From Rhodothermales bacterium (GTDB taxonomy: Bacteria > Bacteroidota > Rhodothermia > Rhodothermales > Bin80): a stretch of 64,000 nt of DNA. The stretch is from assembly GCA_951812585.1 (NCBI GenBank), contig OX638318.1, positions 2,912,380-2,976,379 on the forward strand, written 5' to 3'. A model generated the notes under the pieces. That model worked only from the letters and a program-made list of their open reading frames with translations, ran no database searches and was not told where the DNA came from. Each line of letters begins with the position of its first letter. The stretch's first letter is position 1. Of the stretch, positions 16,691-26,132 are shown in pieces. The translations under genes and the position numbers were made by a program.

Positions 16691-17678
16691 CACATTCCTG
16701 GTGGTGGCGCTGCTGGCAGGCTGCAGTGGGCCGCAGGGCGCGGTGATTGCTCCGCCTGATCCTGATCCTGCTGGGCCGCAAGGAGTCACGCTCTCCGTAG
16801 TCACCGAAACTATTCCGGGCACCGAAGTCAGCCTGACGCTCGTCAGGCTTCCTGGTGGTCAGTTCATGATGGGGAGCCCGCCCGACGAAGCGGGACGGGA
16901 GGAGGACGAAGGCCCGCAGCGTCTGATCACGGTGGAGCCGTTCTATATAGGCATGCACGAGGTGCTGTACGATGCCTGGTCCATTTATCGCACCCGGGAA
17001 CGGGATAACAGCATGGCGGCGCCAAGTGTGGACTTTGACCCGGATATTGTAGCGCGACCTAGTCCGCCATACGAAGACCCGGCGCACGGGATGGGCACGA
17101 TGGGGCACCCAGCTGTGGGCATGACCCAGTGGGCGGCGCTCCAGTTTGCACGGTGGCTCACCGAAAAGACCGGCAATTTTTACAGGCTTCCCACCGAAGC
17201 GGAGTGGGAGTACGCTTGCCGTGCGGGTACCACTACGCCTTTCAGCTTTGGTGAGGGCACACTTGACGCGCACGCATGGCATTATGGCAACAGCGACGAA
17301 ACGTTTCATCCGATCGGCCTGAAGGCACCCAACCCGTGGGGGCTGTTTGATATGCACGGCAATGTGGCCGAATGGACCCTGGATGAGTATGACGCCACCT
17401 TCTATGCGCAGATGGCAGCGAACAGCCCTTGGTCTGTGCCCACGCGCCTGTATCCGCGCACGGTGCGCGGTGGCGCATATGACGATGATCCAGCGGCGCT
17501 GCGGTGCGCGGCCCGCCTGGAGTCCAGCGCCAGCTGGAAACGCCGGGATCCGCAGATTCCCAAGAGTATGTGGTGGAACACCGACTCGCCTTTTGTGGGC
17601 TTCAGGATTGTGCGCCCGGTGGCACCCCCGTCGCCCGAAGAGCAGGCTCAATTCTGGGCCATCGTACTGGGCGGGTGA
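16671..17678 (+). CDS. SUMF1/FGE-fold lipoprotein without the active-site cysteines
   Basis: 335 residues from ATG 16671. This start gives an immediate lipoprotein signal ([14 protein letters not shown]) and overlaps the upstream gene by 20 bases. The mature part is a formylglycine-generating-enzyme-like (SUMF1) domain: [57 protein letters not shown] and VGFRIVRP. Genuine FGE oxidases carry two cysteines after RGGS (RGGSW.C....C); here that region reads [14 protein letters not shown], so the redox pair is absent and no sulfatase is visible nearby. A structural or binding role at the cell surface is more likely than sulfatase activation. Confidence 0.87.
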   Translation: MPPLRSSTFLVVALLAGCSGPQGAVIAPPDPDPAGPQGVTLSVVTETIPGTEVSLTLVRLPGGQFMMGSPPDEAGREEDEGPQRLITVEPFYIGMHEVLYDAWSIYRTRERDNSMAAPSVDFDPDIVARPSPPYEDPAHGMGTMGHPAVGMTQWAALQFARWLTEKTGNFYRLPTEAEWEYACRAGTTTPFSFGEGTLDAHAWHYGNSDETFHPIGLKAPNPWGLFDMHGNVAEWTLDEYDATFYAQMAANSPWSVPTRLYPRTVRGGAYDDDPAALRCAARLESSASWKRRDPQIPKSMWWNTDSPFVGFRIVRPVAPPSPEEQAQFWAIVLGG

Positions 17679-17736
17679 TTAATCCAGGGATTTACTATGT
17701 TGCAACGCTCACTTTTCCAAGCAGTACAGCACGGTC

Positions 17737-19092
17737 ATGAAAGACTCCAAGCAAACGCGCGGCGTGACGCGGCGTGACTTCGTTAAGGGCGGTACGGCCG
17801 CCCTTGTCGGCTCGGTGGTTGCGAGCCAGTTTCCGCTCAAGGCCAGCGCATACTACGGCGTGGATGACACCATCCGTGTCGGGCTTATCGGCTGTGGAGG
17901 ACGCGGCACTGGCGCTGCGGTGCAGGCGCTGCGTGCCGCGCCCAATGCCAGGTTGGTGGCGATGGCGGATGCCTTTGCTGATCGCATCGAGTCCAGTTAC
18001 ACCAACATGAAGGACATGCAGGAGGGCCAGGACATCACGGCGCAGTTGGAGGTGCCGCCAGAAATGCGCTTTGATGGCTTTGGTGGCTATAAGAAGGTCA
18101 TTGAGCAGTCCGATCTGGTCATCCTGACCACGCCGCCGGGGTTCAGGCCTATGCACTTCGAAGCGGCGGTGGAGGCCGGCAAGCAGATCTTTATGGAGAA
18201 ACCGCTGGCGACCGATGCCCCAGGTGTCCGTCAGATACTGGCCACGGCAGAAAAAGCGAAGGCAAGGAAACTCAATGTGGTCGTAGGCCTGCAGCGTCAT
18301 TATCAGACAGTCTACCGGGAGTGGGTTCGGCGGCTGCACGAGGGCATCATTGGCGACATCCTGGTTGGGCGCGTGTACTGGAATAGCGGCGGCGTATGGG
18401 TACGCGGTCGAAAGGAATACGAAGAGCGTGCTGGGCGTCCCCTGACCGAGATGGAGTACCAGATGCGCAACTGGTACTACTTCAACTGGCTGTGCGGGGA
18501 CCATATTGTGGAGCAGCATATTCACAACATTGATGTTGGTAACTGGGTGCTCCAAGGGCACCCGCTAAAGGCGCAGGGCCAGGGCGGTCGCCTGGTGCGG
18601 ACGGGCAAAGATCACGGTGAGATTTATGACCACCACTATGTGGAGTTTGAGTACAGTGGGGGTCGGCGCGTCTTGAGCCAGTGCCGCCACTTTGAGAATT
18701 GCCCCAACAACGTTTCCGAAGGCTTTCACGGCACGAAAGGTATGGCTCCGAAGGCCGGTGAAATTCTGGATGCGGACGGCGGAGTACTGTACAAGCATCG
18801 CGGCAAGGACGATCCGAATCCATACCAGGTGGAGCACGACGAGCTCTTCGCGGCCATCAACGCGGGCGAATACAAGTTTGCGGACACCATCAATGGTGCC
18901 CACGCCACCCTCAGCGCCATCATGGGACGGATGGCCACCTATACAGGCCAGGAGGTGACTTGGGAACAGGCATTGAATTCCGAAGAGTCCCTGCTGCCCG
19001 ATACTTTTGCATGGGATGCTGATCCACCCGTGATGCCGGACGCGGAAGGCCGTTACGCGATACCGAAACCGGGTGCGTCTGCCGCGATTTGA
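17737..19092 (+). CDS. Tat-exported Gfo/Idh/MocA oxidoreductase
   Basis: 451 residues with a Tat signal (VTRRDFVKGGTAALVG). The Rossmann motif VGLIGCGGRGTGAA is followed by VILTTPPGFRPMHFEAAVEA, the catalytic Lys in FMEKPLATD, and NIDVGNWVLQGHP. The same arrangement recurs in the gene at 31.1-32.4 kb, suggesting paralogues. Export by Tat implies folding around a tightly bound NAD(P) in the cytoplasm. Homologous exported enzymes in Bacteroidota make 3-keto-glycosides. Its TGA overlaps the TTG start of the ApbE gene, indicating translational coupling. Confidence 0.92.
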   Translation: MKDSKQTRGVTRRDFVKGGTAALVGSVVASQFPLKASAYYGVDDTIRVGLIGCGGRGTGAAVQALRAAPNARLVAMADAFADRIESSYTNMKDMQEGQDITAQLEVPPEMRFDGFGGYKKVIEQSDLVILTTPPGFRPMHFEAAVEAGKQIFMEKPLATDAPGVRQILATAEKAKARKLNVVVGLQRHYQTVYREWVRRLHEGIIGDILVGRVYWNSGGVWVRGRKEYEERAGRPLTEMEYQMRNWYYFNWLCGDHIVEQHIHNIDVGNWVLQGHPLKAQGQGGRLVRTGKDHGEIYDHHYVEFEYSGGRRVLSQCRHFENCPNNVSEGFHGTKGMAPKAGEILDADGGVLYKHRGKDDPNPYQVEHDELFAAINAGEYKFADTINGAHATLSAIMGRMATYTGQEVTWEQALNSEESLLPDTFAWDADPPVMPDAEGRYAIPKPGASAAI

Positions 19093-20090
19093 AGCGATTT
19101 TCGGGCGCGGCATTAGGATTTGCGCTGCTCTTTCCGGCATCGGTCACGGCCCAGGTGACTGCGCGATATGCGTTCAGCCGTGCGCAGCTTGGCACAAGGG
19201 TCAACATCGTGGTGTATGCTGCAGACAGTGCGCACGCGGAGGCCGGGGCCGCGGATGCATTCGCGCGTATTGATTCACTGAACGCGCGGCTTAGCCACTA
19301 CGTGTCCGACAGCGAGCTTGCGCATCTGTCCAGCACTGCAGGGACCGGGCAGGCTGTGCCGGTCAGTAGCGATCTGTGGACGGTCCTGAGCGCAGCGCAG
19401 TGCATGGCGCAGGATACCGGCGGGCGATTTGATCCGACGCTGGGTCCACTTACCCGCCTTTGGCGATGGGCGGCCCGGCGCAGTACGGTGCCACCCGCAG
19501 AAGAACGGCAGGCTGCATTGTCGCGGGTGGGCTATCGCCACCTGACGCTTGATTCGACGCGCCGTACGGCCACGCTCGCGAAGCCTGGCATGCAGCTGGA
19601 CCTGGGCGGTATCGCGAAGGGCTTTGCGGCGGACGAAGCCCTCAAGGTGCTGCAGTCGCACGGACTGCCCTCCGCGGTCGTGGACGCCGGTGGGGACATG
19701 GCGCTGGGCGACGCACCGGCGCATACAGCCGGATGGCCTGTACAGGTAGGCCCAGCAGATACCGTGGAGCTGGCTGCGTGCGGCACGGCAACGTCGGGAG
19801 CCGAATTCAGGCATATTGTGCACGAAGGCGTTCGCTACTCGCACATTCTGAATCCGCGCACGGGCATCGGACTGACGCATCATCGTACGGTGACGGTTGT
19901 GGCACCCACGGCCATGGAAGCCGACGCATTGGCTTCGGCTTCGAGTGTAATGTCGGACGCTGTGCTCGCGGACTATGCCGCGAAACGTCCCGACCGTATC
20001 TGCTTGGCCGCGCACGGCGCGAACGCCTCCGAAGTCGCACGTTGCCTGGCTTCCTGCGCTGCAGGACGCGTCGGGATTGTGGTCTGGTGA
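19089..20090 (+). CDS. apbE: FAD:protein FMN transferase
   Basis: 333 residues with a signal peptide (GAALGFALLFPASVTAQ). ApbE motifs are FDPTLGPLTRLW, MQLDLGGIAKGFAADEA, VVDAGGDMALG, SHILNPRTG and TVTVVAPTAMEADAL. The enzyme covalently attaches FMN to a Thr/Ser of periplasmic flavoproteins. The start is TTG 19089, overlapping the stop of the upstream oxidoreductase as TTGA; it is the only start giving a signal peptide. I did not recognise an FMN-binding target protein with the usual acceptor motif in the window, so its substrate is elsewhere or novel. Confidence 0.92.
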   Translation: MKRFSGAALGFALLFPASVTAQVTARYAFSRAQLGTRVNIVVYAADSAHAEAGAADAFARIDSLNARLSHYVSDSELAHLSSTAGTGQAVPVSSDLWTVLSAAQCMAQDTGGRFDPTLGPLTRLWRWAARRSTVPPAEERQAALSRVGYRHLTLDSTRRTATLAKPGMQLDLGGIAKGFAADEALKVLQSHGLPSAVVDAGGDMALGDAPAHTAGWPVQVGPADTVELAACGTATSGAEFRHIVHEGVRYSHILNPRTGIGLTHHRTVTVVAPTAMEADALASASSVMSDAVLADYAAKRPDRICLAAHGANASEVARCLASCAAGRVGIVVW

Positions 20091-20286
20091 GGGCGCTGCC
20101 TGTCGGTTTGCGCGCCGATACTCCACCGTTGGCGCTTATGGCTATCAAGGGCTTTGCCACGTTTAAACGTCGCATACCTAGGCTGCGGACACAGTGGTCA
20201 GTGCCAGGGCAGGGCACACACGGAGCGCACGCGGTCGTTAAGTGCGAGTCAAACTGCTGGGCTGCGGCGCCCACTGAATCCGCTTG

Positions 20287-20922
20287 ATGGCGTTCGCGGG
20301 TAACCTGATCAGGCGGCGCACGGTGGTTGTGCCGGATGCCCCACACCTGGTGGGCTCGGACGGAGAATACTTTCGTGACGCGCTGGGTCGCGTAACGCGT
20401 TACCTTGAATATGGAGCTGGGGGCAGTACAGTCCTGGCAGCAAGGCAAGGGATCAGCACCGTCTGCATTGAGAGCGACAAGCGTTTTGCCGGGGCTGTCA
20501 AGGCAAAGATTGAGCCGCTGGAGCATCGCGTTGTGGTGCACTATGCAGACATAGGGCCGACCGGGCGGTGGGGCAGGCCCCTGAAGCTTTTGGCCACGCC
20601 GCGCAGCCGGCGACGGTATCCGGACTATGTGTTTGCGCCCGACCGCTATGCATCGGACGCGTTTTTCGATCTCGTTCTTATTGATGGACGTTTTCGAATT
20701 GCGTGCGCCTTGTACGCGATTCGACGCGCGGCTCAGGCCCGAACGCCTTGCACCATCTGCTTTGACGATTACCGGCTGCGGCATCAGTATCGGGCCGTTG
20801 AAGTCTTCTGCAAGCCTGCGCGGCTGGGCGAGAATATGGCTGTTTTTTGCCCCGATCGCACAGGCATCCGCCGCCTGCCCACAGAGCAGGACATCCGCGC
20901 CGGCTGCCGATCAACGATGTAG
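20287..20922 (+). CDS. Class I SAM-dependent methyltransferase-like protein
   Basis: 211 residues. A nucleotide-binding first motif RYLEYGAGGSTVLAA is followed by VCIESDKRFAGAVKAKI (acidic residue at the end of strand 2) and FDLVLIDGRFRIACAL (motif around strand 4-5), an arrangement seen in class I methyltransferases related to capsular or surface sugar methylation. The ATG at 20287 was preferred to the TTG just before it. It lies 196 bases after ApbE with no obvious terminator, so it may not belong to the same operon. The acceptor is unknown. Confidence 0.7.
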   Translation: MAFAGNLIRRRTVVVPDAPHLVGSDGEYFRDALGRVTRYLEYGAGGSTVLAARQGISTVCIESDKRFAGAVKAKIEPLEHRVVVHYADIGPTGRWGRPLKLLATPRSRRRYPDYVFAPDRYASDAFFDLVLIDGRFRIACALYAIRRAAQARTPCTICFDDYRLRHQYRAVEVFCKPARLGENMAVFCPDRTGIRRLPTEQDIRAGCRSTM

Positions 20923-21191
20923 GTCGTCCAAGCATCGGGCGGTCGTGGCCTTGCGAGGCGTTTGCCCACCGGCCTTGTTCACCGTCATGCGCGCGCGAAA
21001 AAGCGGGAGCTCCGAATCCGCTGTTGCACGATATGTTAGGGCAACGGAGCCGCTCGGCTTCGATGGTTGCCTTGTTTCCCATCCCCGCATACGGCGCCTT
21101 GAAACCGTCAGCGGGTTGGATTAGAATCGGGCTGTCGCACGCGCTGGCGCATCACCTCCAGCGTCCGGACTCGTCCGGAGCGCGGTATGCG

Positions 21192-24122
21192 CTACTGCAC
21201 GACGGTTATTGCGCGCGTACGGGCATAGGTCTTGCCGCCGCTATGCGCAATCATGCGCACCATGTAGAGCCCGCTGGCCACAGGGTAGCCCGCTTCATGC
21301 CGCCCATCCCAGCGCACCGTGTGCGTTCCCTCTGCGCGATATGCACGCAGCACTTGGCGCACACGGCGTCCGAGGACGTCAAACACATCCAGCTGCACCG
21401 TGCCCGGTCCACCTGTCTCAAAGGACAGCGCTGCAGGAAAGATCACCGGATGCGGATAGGGTACTGCAATGCCCCAGCCCCCGTCAGCAAGCTCTTCTCC
21501 GTCCGTTGACGTGTCAATTGCATCCCAGAGCATGACGGCCTGGTCCGCATTGGCCAGGAAGTCGCTTTCGCTCGTTCCGGATATAATCGCAAAGGCCACC
21601 TCTATGGAAAGCTGCGGCTCAATGGAAAACGGCCCCGCGGCCGTGAGCTGTGAAACATCTTTGGCCCCGCCCGAAACGATGCCGTTGGCCTGGATGCCCC
21701 CGGTCAGGTGTGTCCACTTTTCCAGTGCTGTATAGCCACCGCCCGCTCCCCTGTAAATGGTGGCGGCATTATCAATCGCGATGTAGTGCAAATTTGAGCT
21801 CTGCGTAAGAAGCCGCGTGCCCACAACCACGGACGGGTTTGATGCTGAATCAAAGAGATAGCCCATTCCGCGCGTTGTGTCAAATGCCGTGACGTCTTCA
21901 GCAGTAGGCGCAATATCCCAGTCGAAGAACAGCCCTACATGCATGTTTTCTATCAGGGCGCTGGTAGTATTGGTGATGGTATACCGGAACAGGATGAAGT
22001 CCTCATTCGCCGGGCTGCTATCTACAAAACTCTCTTGCAGCACTTCCACGCCGATTGGGCTTGTGGCGCCCTTGTCCACAATTGTCACGCGCCCGTGCTC
22101 AGAGGTGCGTGCGCCTGGACTGATCAACTCAATGGACGAGCCGTCCAAAAGCACAAAGTCCTCCTGTTGGTCTTCGATGTTTTGCTCGCTCTCGCGAATA
22201 CAGTCGGATACATGTGCAGGCGATGTCGCAATCATAAGCCCACCTTCGAATAGTACGTCGCGCTGGCTGCCATCTCGGGTGGTGGCGGTATAGCCGATAC
22301 CCCGCGAACCGGATACTCCCTGGTACGAGGTGTGACCGATGTTTCCTTCGTCAGTTATGGACACCGACAACGCCGGTGTGGCATGCGCCACGACGCCGGT
22401 TTCATTGATGGTCATCCGCAGCAGATCAGGGCGGTCTACTAGATTGCCCTCCGTAATCTCCGGCACCAGCCGCAGTGTTTGATTGTTTGGCGCACTGGCG
22501 TCAATATTGAAGGCAAAGTTCGCCGTAAGCGTATCACCGTAGGACATGGACCCAAGGCTTACCTGCTCCGTTGTCCAGTTTACGTACGTTTCACCGGTCG
22601 TAAGCGATGCGCTTATGTTCTGGCCTGCTCCGTGAAAGTTCTTGAAGGTGATGCGCACGTCTACCTGGTCACCTGAGATCAGCTGCTTCGTGCCATTCTG
22701 ATTCCGATAAGACCATGACACCACACGTACACCCGGCAAGGGATCGGCCGTTACAGCGGCGTATGCGTCAACCTTTCCGCGCCCCATGAGCCCGGCGCGC
22801 GCTCGGTTGGCCGAATCAATGTTGACTGCCGTCAAGCGTATCTGCTCCCGTACCCGTTCGGGCGGCCAAGAAGGATGGGCTGTCTTTACCAGGGCGGCGA
22901 CACCCGCCACGAGCGGCGCAGCGAAGGATGTTCCAGACGCGCCGCCATACCCGTCACCCGGAGTAGTAACATCTATGTTGGTACTGGGAGCAAACACGTT
23001 GACGCTTTGGCCATAGTTGAACACATTTAGATCCGAGTTCTTCTGGATACCTCCCACGCTCAGCGTAGTAGTGAAGCCCGAGGGGTAGAACGGCTGGATG
23101 TCCACATTTACCCCATCATTGCCTGACGAGGCCACGACCAGCGCACCCTCGTCCAAGGCTGCCTGGATGGCCAGCTCCTGGGTTAGCGAGGCGAACTGGC
23201 TGCCAAAACTGGCCGTAATGACGTCCGCCCCGTTCATGCCTGCGTAAACGATACCACTGGTGGTATAGCAGAAGAAGTCTTGATCCTGGCAACTGGCGTT
23301 CAGTCCCATAAACAGGGCATTCCAGCTCGATCCGGCAATGCCCTGACTATTGTCTGTGTCCGCGACGGCTGTACCCGCTACAGCCGTACCATGCCACGCA
23401 TTGTCAGATCCGGTCGGACCCGTTGGATCGGGCTTGTCATCTGTGAAATTCCAGCCATGCACATCATCGACAAAGCCGTTATTGTCGTCGTCAATGCCGT
23501 TGTCGGCCACCTCATTGGGATTGGTCCACACGTTGGCTTCAAGGTCTTCGTGCCGCCATGCTGTGCCGCCATCCACGATGGCAATCACAGCGGTGCTGTC
23601 TTCACCCCGGACTTCGTCCCACGCTTCGGGGAGCCTCATGCGCGGAAGATGCGTCTGATTGCCGTAATAGGTATCGTCGGGATCTGCGAGCCAGCCGAAT
23701 CCATCTGTGTCCATTGCACCGGTTCTCTCCTGCATGAAGACAGGCTCCGCATAGCCGATCTCCGATACAGATTCGAAGTCGGACGCAACCTGCTGCGGCA
23801 GATGCGGGCTAGCGTAGTGCACCAGGTAAACATTGCGCAGGGTTTCGGCGGCCGGTGGCAATGGCCGGTGCGCGGCAAGGACATCAAGGCTTGGAAACGC
23901 CTTCTCTATCACGGTCACGCCATACTTTGATGCCCGTCGATCAAAAGCATCGATCCCAGTAGCGCCGCCAGCGGCATTCATCTCGTCCGTTGTGAAGTGG
24001 ACATACAGCTGTCCTTGAACGGCAAGCGCGGTGGCCGCCTGTTTCTGCGCCACAGCCCCCACAGGAAGACAGGCAACGATGATGGCCAGTACGGCAGTTA
24101 CGATCTGGGCGGGGCTGTTCAT
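21192..24122 (-). CDS. S8 subtilisin-family protease with T9SS-type C-terminal domain
   Basis: 976 residues. Signal peptide (IVTAVLAIIVACLPVGAVAQ) and a propeptide precede the S8 catalytic domain. Asp184 lies in IAIVDGGTAWRHEDL, His244 in WHGTAVAGTAVA, the oxyanion Asn335 in ASSGNDG and Ser399 in SGTSFAAPLVAGVAAL. Beta-rich domains follow, and the C-terminus (LDVFDVLGRRVRQVL, then HTVRWDGRHEAGYPVASGLY) is a T9SS type A sorting domain. The product is predicted to be secreted across the outer membrane and attached or released. The insert DDDNNGFVDDVHGWNF near the second catalytic region suggests calcium binding. It is transcribed alone, with the adjacent IS remnant upstream. Confidence 0.95.
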   Translation of the reverse strand: MNSPAQIVTAVLAIIVACLPVGAVAQKQAATALAVQGQLYVHFTTDEMNAAGGATGIDAFDRRASKYGVTVIEKAFPSLDVLAAHRPLPPAAETLRNVYLVHYASPHLPQQVASDFESVSEIGYAEPVFMQERTGAMDTDGFGWLADPDDTYYGNQTHLPRMRLPEAWDEVRGEDSTAVIAIVDGGTAWRHEDLEANVWTNPNEVADNGIDDDNNGFVDDVHGWNFTDDKPDPTGPTGSDNAWHGTAVAGTAVADTDNSQGIAGSSWNALFMGLNASCQDQDFFCYTTSGIVYAGMNGADVITASFGSQFASLTQELAIQAALDEGALVVASSGNDGVNVDIQPFYPSGFTTTLSVGGIQKNSDLNVFNYGQSVNVFAPSTNIDVTTPGDGYGGASGTSFAAPLVAGVAALVKTAHPSWPPERVREQIRLTAVNIDSANRARAGLMGRGKVDAYAAVTADPLPGVRVVSWSYRNQNGTKQLISGDQVDVRITFKNFHGAGQNISASLTTGETYVNWTTEQVSLGSMSYGDTLTANFAFNIDASAPNNQTLRLVPEITEGNLVDRPDLLRMTINETGVVAHATPALSVSITDEGNIGHTSYQGVSGSRGIGYTATTRDGSQRDVLFEGGLMIATSPAHVSDCIRESEQNIEDQQEDFVLLDGSSIELISPGARTSEHGRVTIVDKGATSPIGVEVLQESFVDSSPANEDFILFRYTITNTTSALIENMHVGLFFDWDIAPTAEDVTAFDTTRGMGYLFDSASNPSVVVGTRLLTQSSNLHYIAIDNAATIYRGAGGGYTALEKWTHLTGGIQANGIVSGGAKDVSQLTAAGPFSIEPQLSIEVAFAIISGTSESDFLANADQAVMLWDAIDTSTDGEELADGGWGIAVPYPHPVIFPAALSFETGGPGTVQLDVFDVLGRRVRQVLRAYRAEGTHTVRWDGRHEAGYPVASGLYMVRMIAHSGGKTYARTRAITVVQ

Positions 24123-24366
24123 AAGGTAAAGGGTTTGTTACCACATCTTGTTTATGCGTGAGACGGACTTGGGAAGCCTGAACCCACTCGTCGAATTCCT
24201 CAGCAATACCCGAGCCCGCAGCATGTCGCAACATGTAATGTACGGATTGATCGCTTGGGAGACACTTGCGCCACCTCGGGCTACCGCACCACGGCCCACT
24301 GTTTGGGCATCAGTCTGCCTGTGCCGGCCCCAGAAGCCGGTGCGCACGTCAGCGCTTAACTCCTAA

Positions 24367-24977
24367 CTGAAGTTACCCCCAAACGCCTTGTTTCAGGACC
24401 CACTGGCCAAGGCGTTGTACGGCCTGTTTGTCTGCCAAACCGGCAGAATCGGCCGATCTGGCCTGTTTCTGAGCGGTTTTGCTCCCTTTTTGCAGGCATC
24501 GATACTGCAACAGGGTACACGAGATACGTAAAGTGCCCACACGCTTTGCTTGTAACAGACTGCTCCGTTTTTTCACCGTGATTGGCGATTTTGTGCCTGT
24601 TCCAGGGTGGTTCTGCCCTGGCAGCGCAAACCCAACACACGCCCGCGAACCTATCGGTGATAGTTCTCTTTTACGTGGCCTGCATTCCCAGCAGGAACGC
24701 CAACCCTACCTACCTTATCCGACACGACCGACGCGTCCGTGATGGTCAAGAAGATCCTCCTCAATATCGCCGCGCTGCCGCTCTGTGTCATCGAGGGCCT
24801 CCGCATCTTGCTGCGCAGCGGCATAGCCCTGGGCAGCATAAGGACTCAAGGATTCCTTCCGCTTCCGTAACAGCGCGCAGACCGGGCCACTGAGCAATCA
24901 GCCCAATAACGAATCTGGAAGGACTTTCCCGGTCGAAAAACCCCCGCAAACCTGACTCAGTTTGGGGGTAACCTCAG
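24367..24977. mobile_element. 611-bp IS1634-like deletion derivative with 18-bp terminal inverted repeats
   Basis: The ends CTGAAGTTACCCCCAAAC (24367-24384) and its inverted partner (24960-24977) match at 17 of 18 positions. Between them the plus strand retains the N-terminus of an IS1634-type transposase: YVACIPSRNANPTYLIRHDR near 24680-24740, then after a one-base shift VKKILLNIAALPLCVIEGLR and LLRSGIALG to about 24840. The rest of the transposase is deleted. The element thus looks like a non-autonomous internal deletion derivative. Possible additional CTTAAC sequence at both ends makes the exact boundary and target duplication uncertain. Confidence 0.72.
24670..24840 (+). pseudogene. IS1634-type transposase N-terminal fragment
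   Basis: About 55 codons inside the IS derivative resemble the first strand-rich segment of IS1634 transposases: a YV..IPSRN..PTYLIR block followed, in a frame shifted by one base near 24742, by VKKILLNIAALP and VIEGLRILLRSG. Both blocks occur in the same order in intact proteins. No catalytic residue survives. Codons before 24670 have no family resemblance. Confidence 0.65.
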
Positions 24978-25039
24978 GTTAAGAAGAGAGGCAGCCAGAC
25001 CGCAAAGGTAGCGCCTAGCACAGGGTCCGGATGGTGACA

Positions 25040-25813
25040 CTACGCGCCATAAACACGCCTTACACGGGCGCGATAGTCATCAAAGCACGAGTCAAAGCGC
25101 GCCTTGGATGCCTGATTCCCAATATGAATGCTGCTGGTGAGCACAATCGGCGGCTGCCCAAGTGCCGTAAGCCTCTCCGCTACCAGGCATTTGAGGCTGT
25201 TTACCAGCGCCGCGACGCCTATGGTGGAGCCCGGTCCCACAAGGTCCGCATGGCCATCGATGGACACCAACGCGTCGCCAGGGGGCGTGCAGTTGTCCAG
25301 GACCACATCCGCGATATCGATCAGGCGCTTGCCCGAAGAATGACGTGCCGCGGATGCGCTGCAGTGTGCCTCGGAAACCACCGCAATCACGGGCAGTGCC
25401 AAGCGCTTGGCTTCCAGCGCGACCTCGACAACAACCTCGTTGACGCCGCTGTTGGAAAACACAATAAAGCTGTCTGGTTCGCGCAGTACGAAGTTGCGCA
25501 AAATCGTTTTGCCGAACCCCTCAACCCGCTCAAGGAAGATCGCCTGGCGCTGCCCGTTCGGACCTACCACCATGTTGTGGTAGGTCAGCGACAGCTCTAC
25601 GATCGGATGGAATCCAGGAAAGCTGCCGTAGCGCGGAAACATCTCCTCGACTCCCATGCGCGAATGCCCCGATCCAAAGAGATGGACGAGACCACCACTA
25701 CTTATCGTGTGGGTACATATTTTCGTGGCTTGCTCAAGCGCATCCAGCTGCGTGTTCTCAATGCGCTGAAGGATGGCCTGTGCTTGGGTCAGGTACGCTT
25801 GTGCTGGATTCAT
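25040..25813 (-). CDS. SIS-domain sugar isomerase-like protein
   Basis: 257 residues from ATG 25813; the longer frame upstream lacks family resemblance. The SIS fold is visible in SGGLVHLFGSGHSRMG, DSFIVFSNSGVNEVVVEVAL, LPVIAVVSEAHC, DNCTPPGDALVS and VGPGSTIGVAALVNSL. It corresponds to the UPF0309-type group of phosphosugar-binding proteins, which act as isomerases or etherase-like enzymes on amino-sugar phosphates. It is divergent from the Gfo/Idh/MocA gene to the right across a 319-base intergenic region that may hold both promoters. Substrate unknown. Confidence 0.85.
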   Translation of the reverse strand: MNPAQAYLTQAQAILQRIENTQLDALEQATKICTHTISSGGLVHLFGSGHSRMGVEEMFPRYGSFPGFHPIVELSLTYHNMVVGPNGQRQAIFLERVEGFGKTILRNFVLREPDSFIVFSNSGVNEVVVEVALEAKRLALPVIAVVSEAHCSASAARHSSGKRLIDIADVVLDNCTPPGDALVSIDGHADLVGPGSTIGVAALVNSLKCLVAERLTALGQPPIVLTSSIHIGNQASKARFDSCFDDYRARVRRVYGA

Positions 25814-26132
25814 GTCGTCTGCAATGGGCCGCGCAAGGATAGTTAATTTGTTACGGCATTGCAATGTTTGGGCAACGCACGAGGCGTGTCCACAGCCGAG
25901 CTTCACGGTAAGCCAGCCCAATGCCCCAAGGGACGACCGAGCCAGCACTGTAACCAACAGGTGGGGAAAGGCCTGCCATGCACACTGCTTGAGGCATCCG
26001 GGGTGACCTGGAAAAGCTGCGGAGTGGGCAAAGCGTGTGACGAACCCGTCGTGGCGGTGGACAGGCTCCGATCCTTTTGCATTTCGCACGGCCGTTCGTA
26101 AACTGCGCCCAATCGGTATTCAAGCGGGTGCT
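25814..26132. promoter_or_regulatory. Divergent intergenic region, probable promoter region
   Basis: This 319-base space separates divergently transcribed SIS-domain and Gfo/Idh/MocA genes and so must contain both promoters. TAATTTGTTACG at 25843-25854 exactly recurs upstream of the DUF1080 gene (minus strand near 3636-3647). A shared operator for sugar genes is possible but rests on one 12-base match. No RNA or gene is seen. Confidence 0.4.

Noticed and set aside
16527-17651. 374-codon minus-strand frame opposite the SUMF1-fold gene
   Set aside because: Arg/His-rich antisense shadow without motifs or a ribosome site.
17695-18561. 288-codon minus-strand frame opposite the exported dehydrogenase
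   Set aside because: Antisense to a gene with firm family motifs; no independent evidence.
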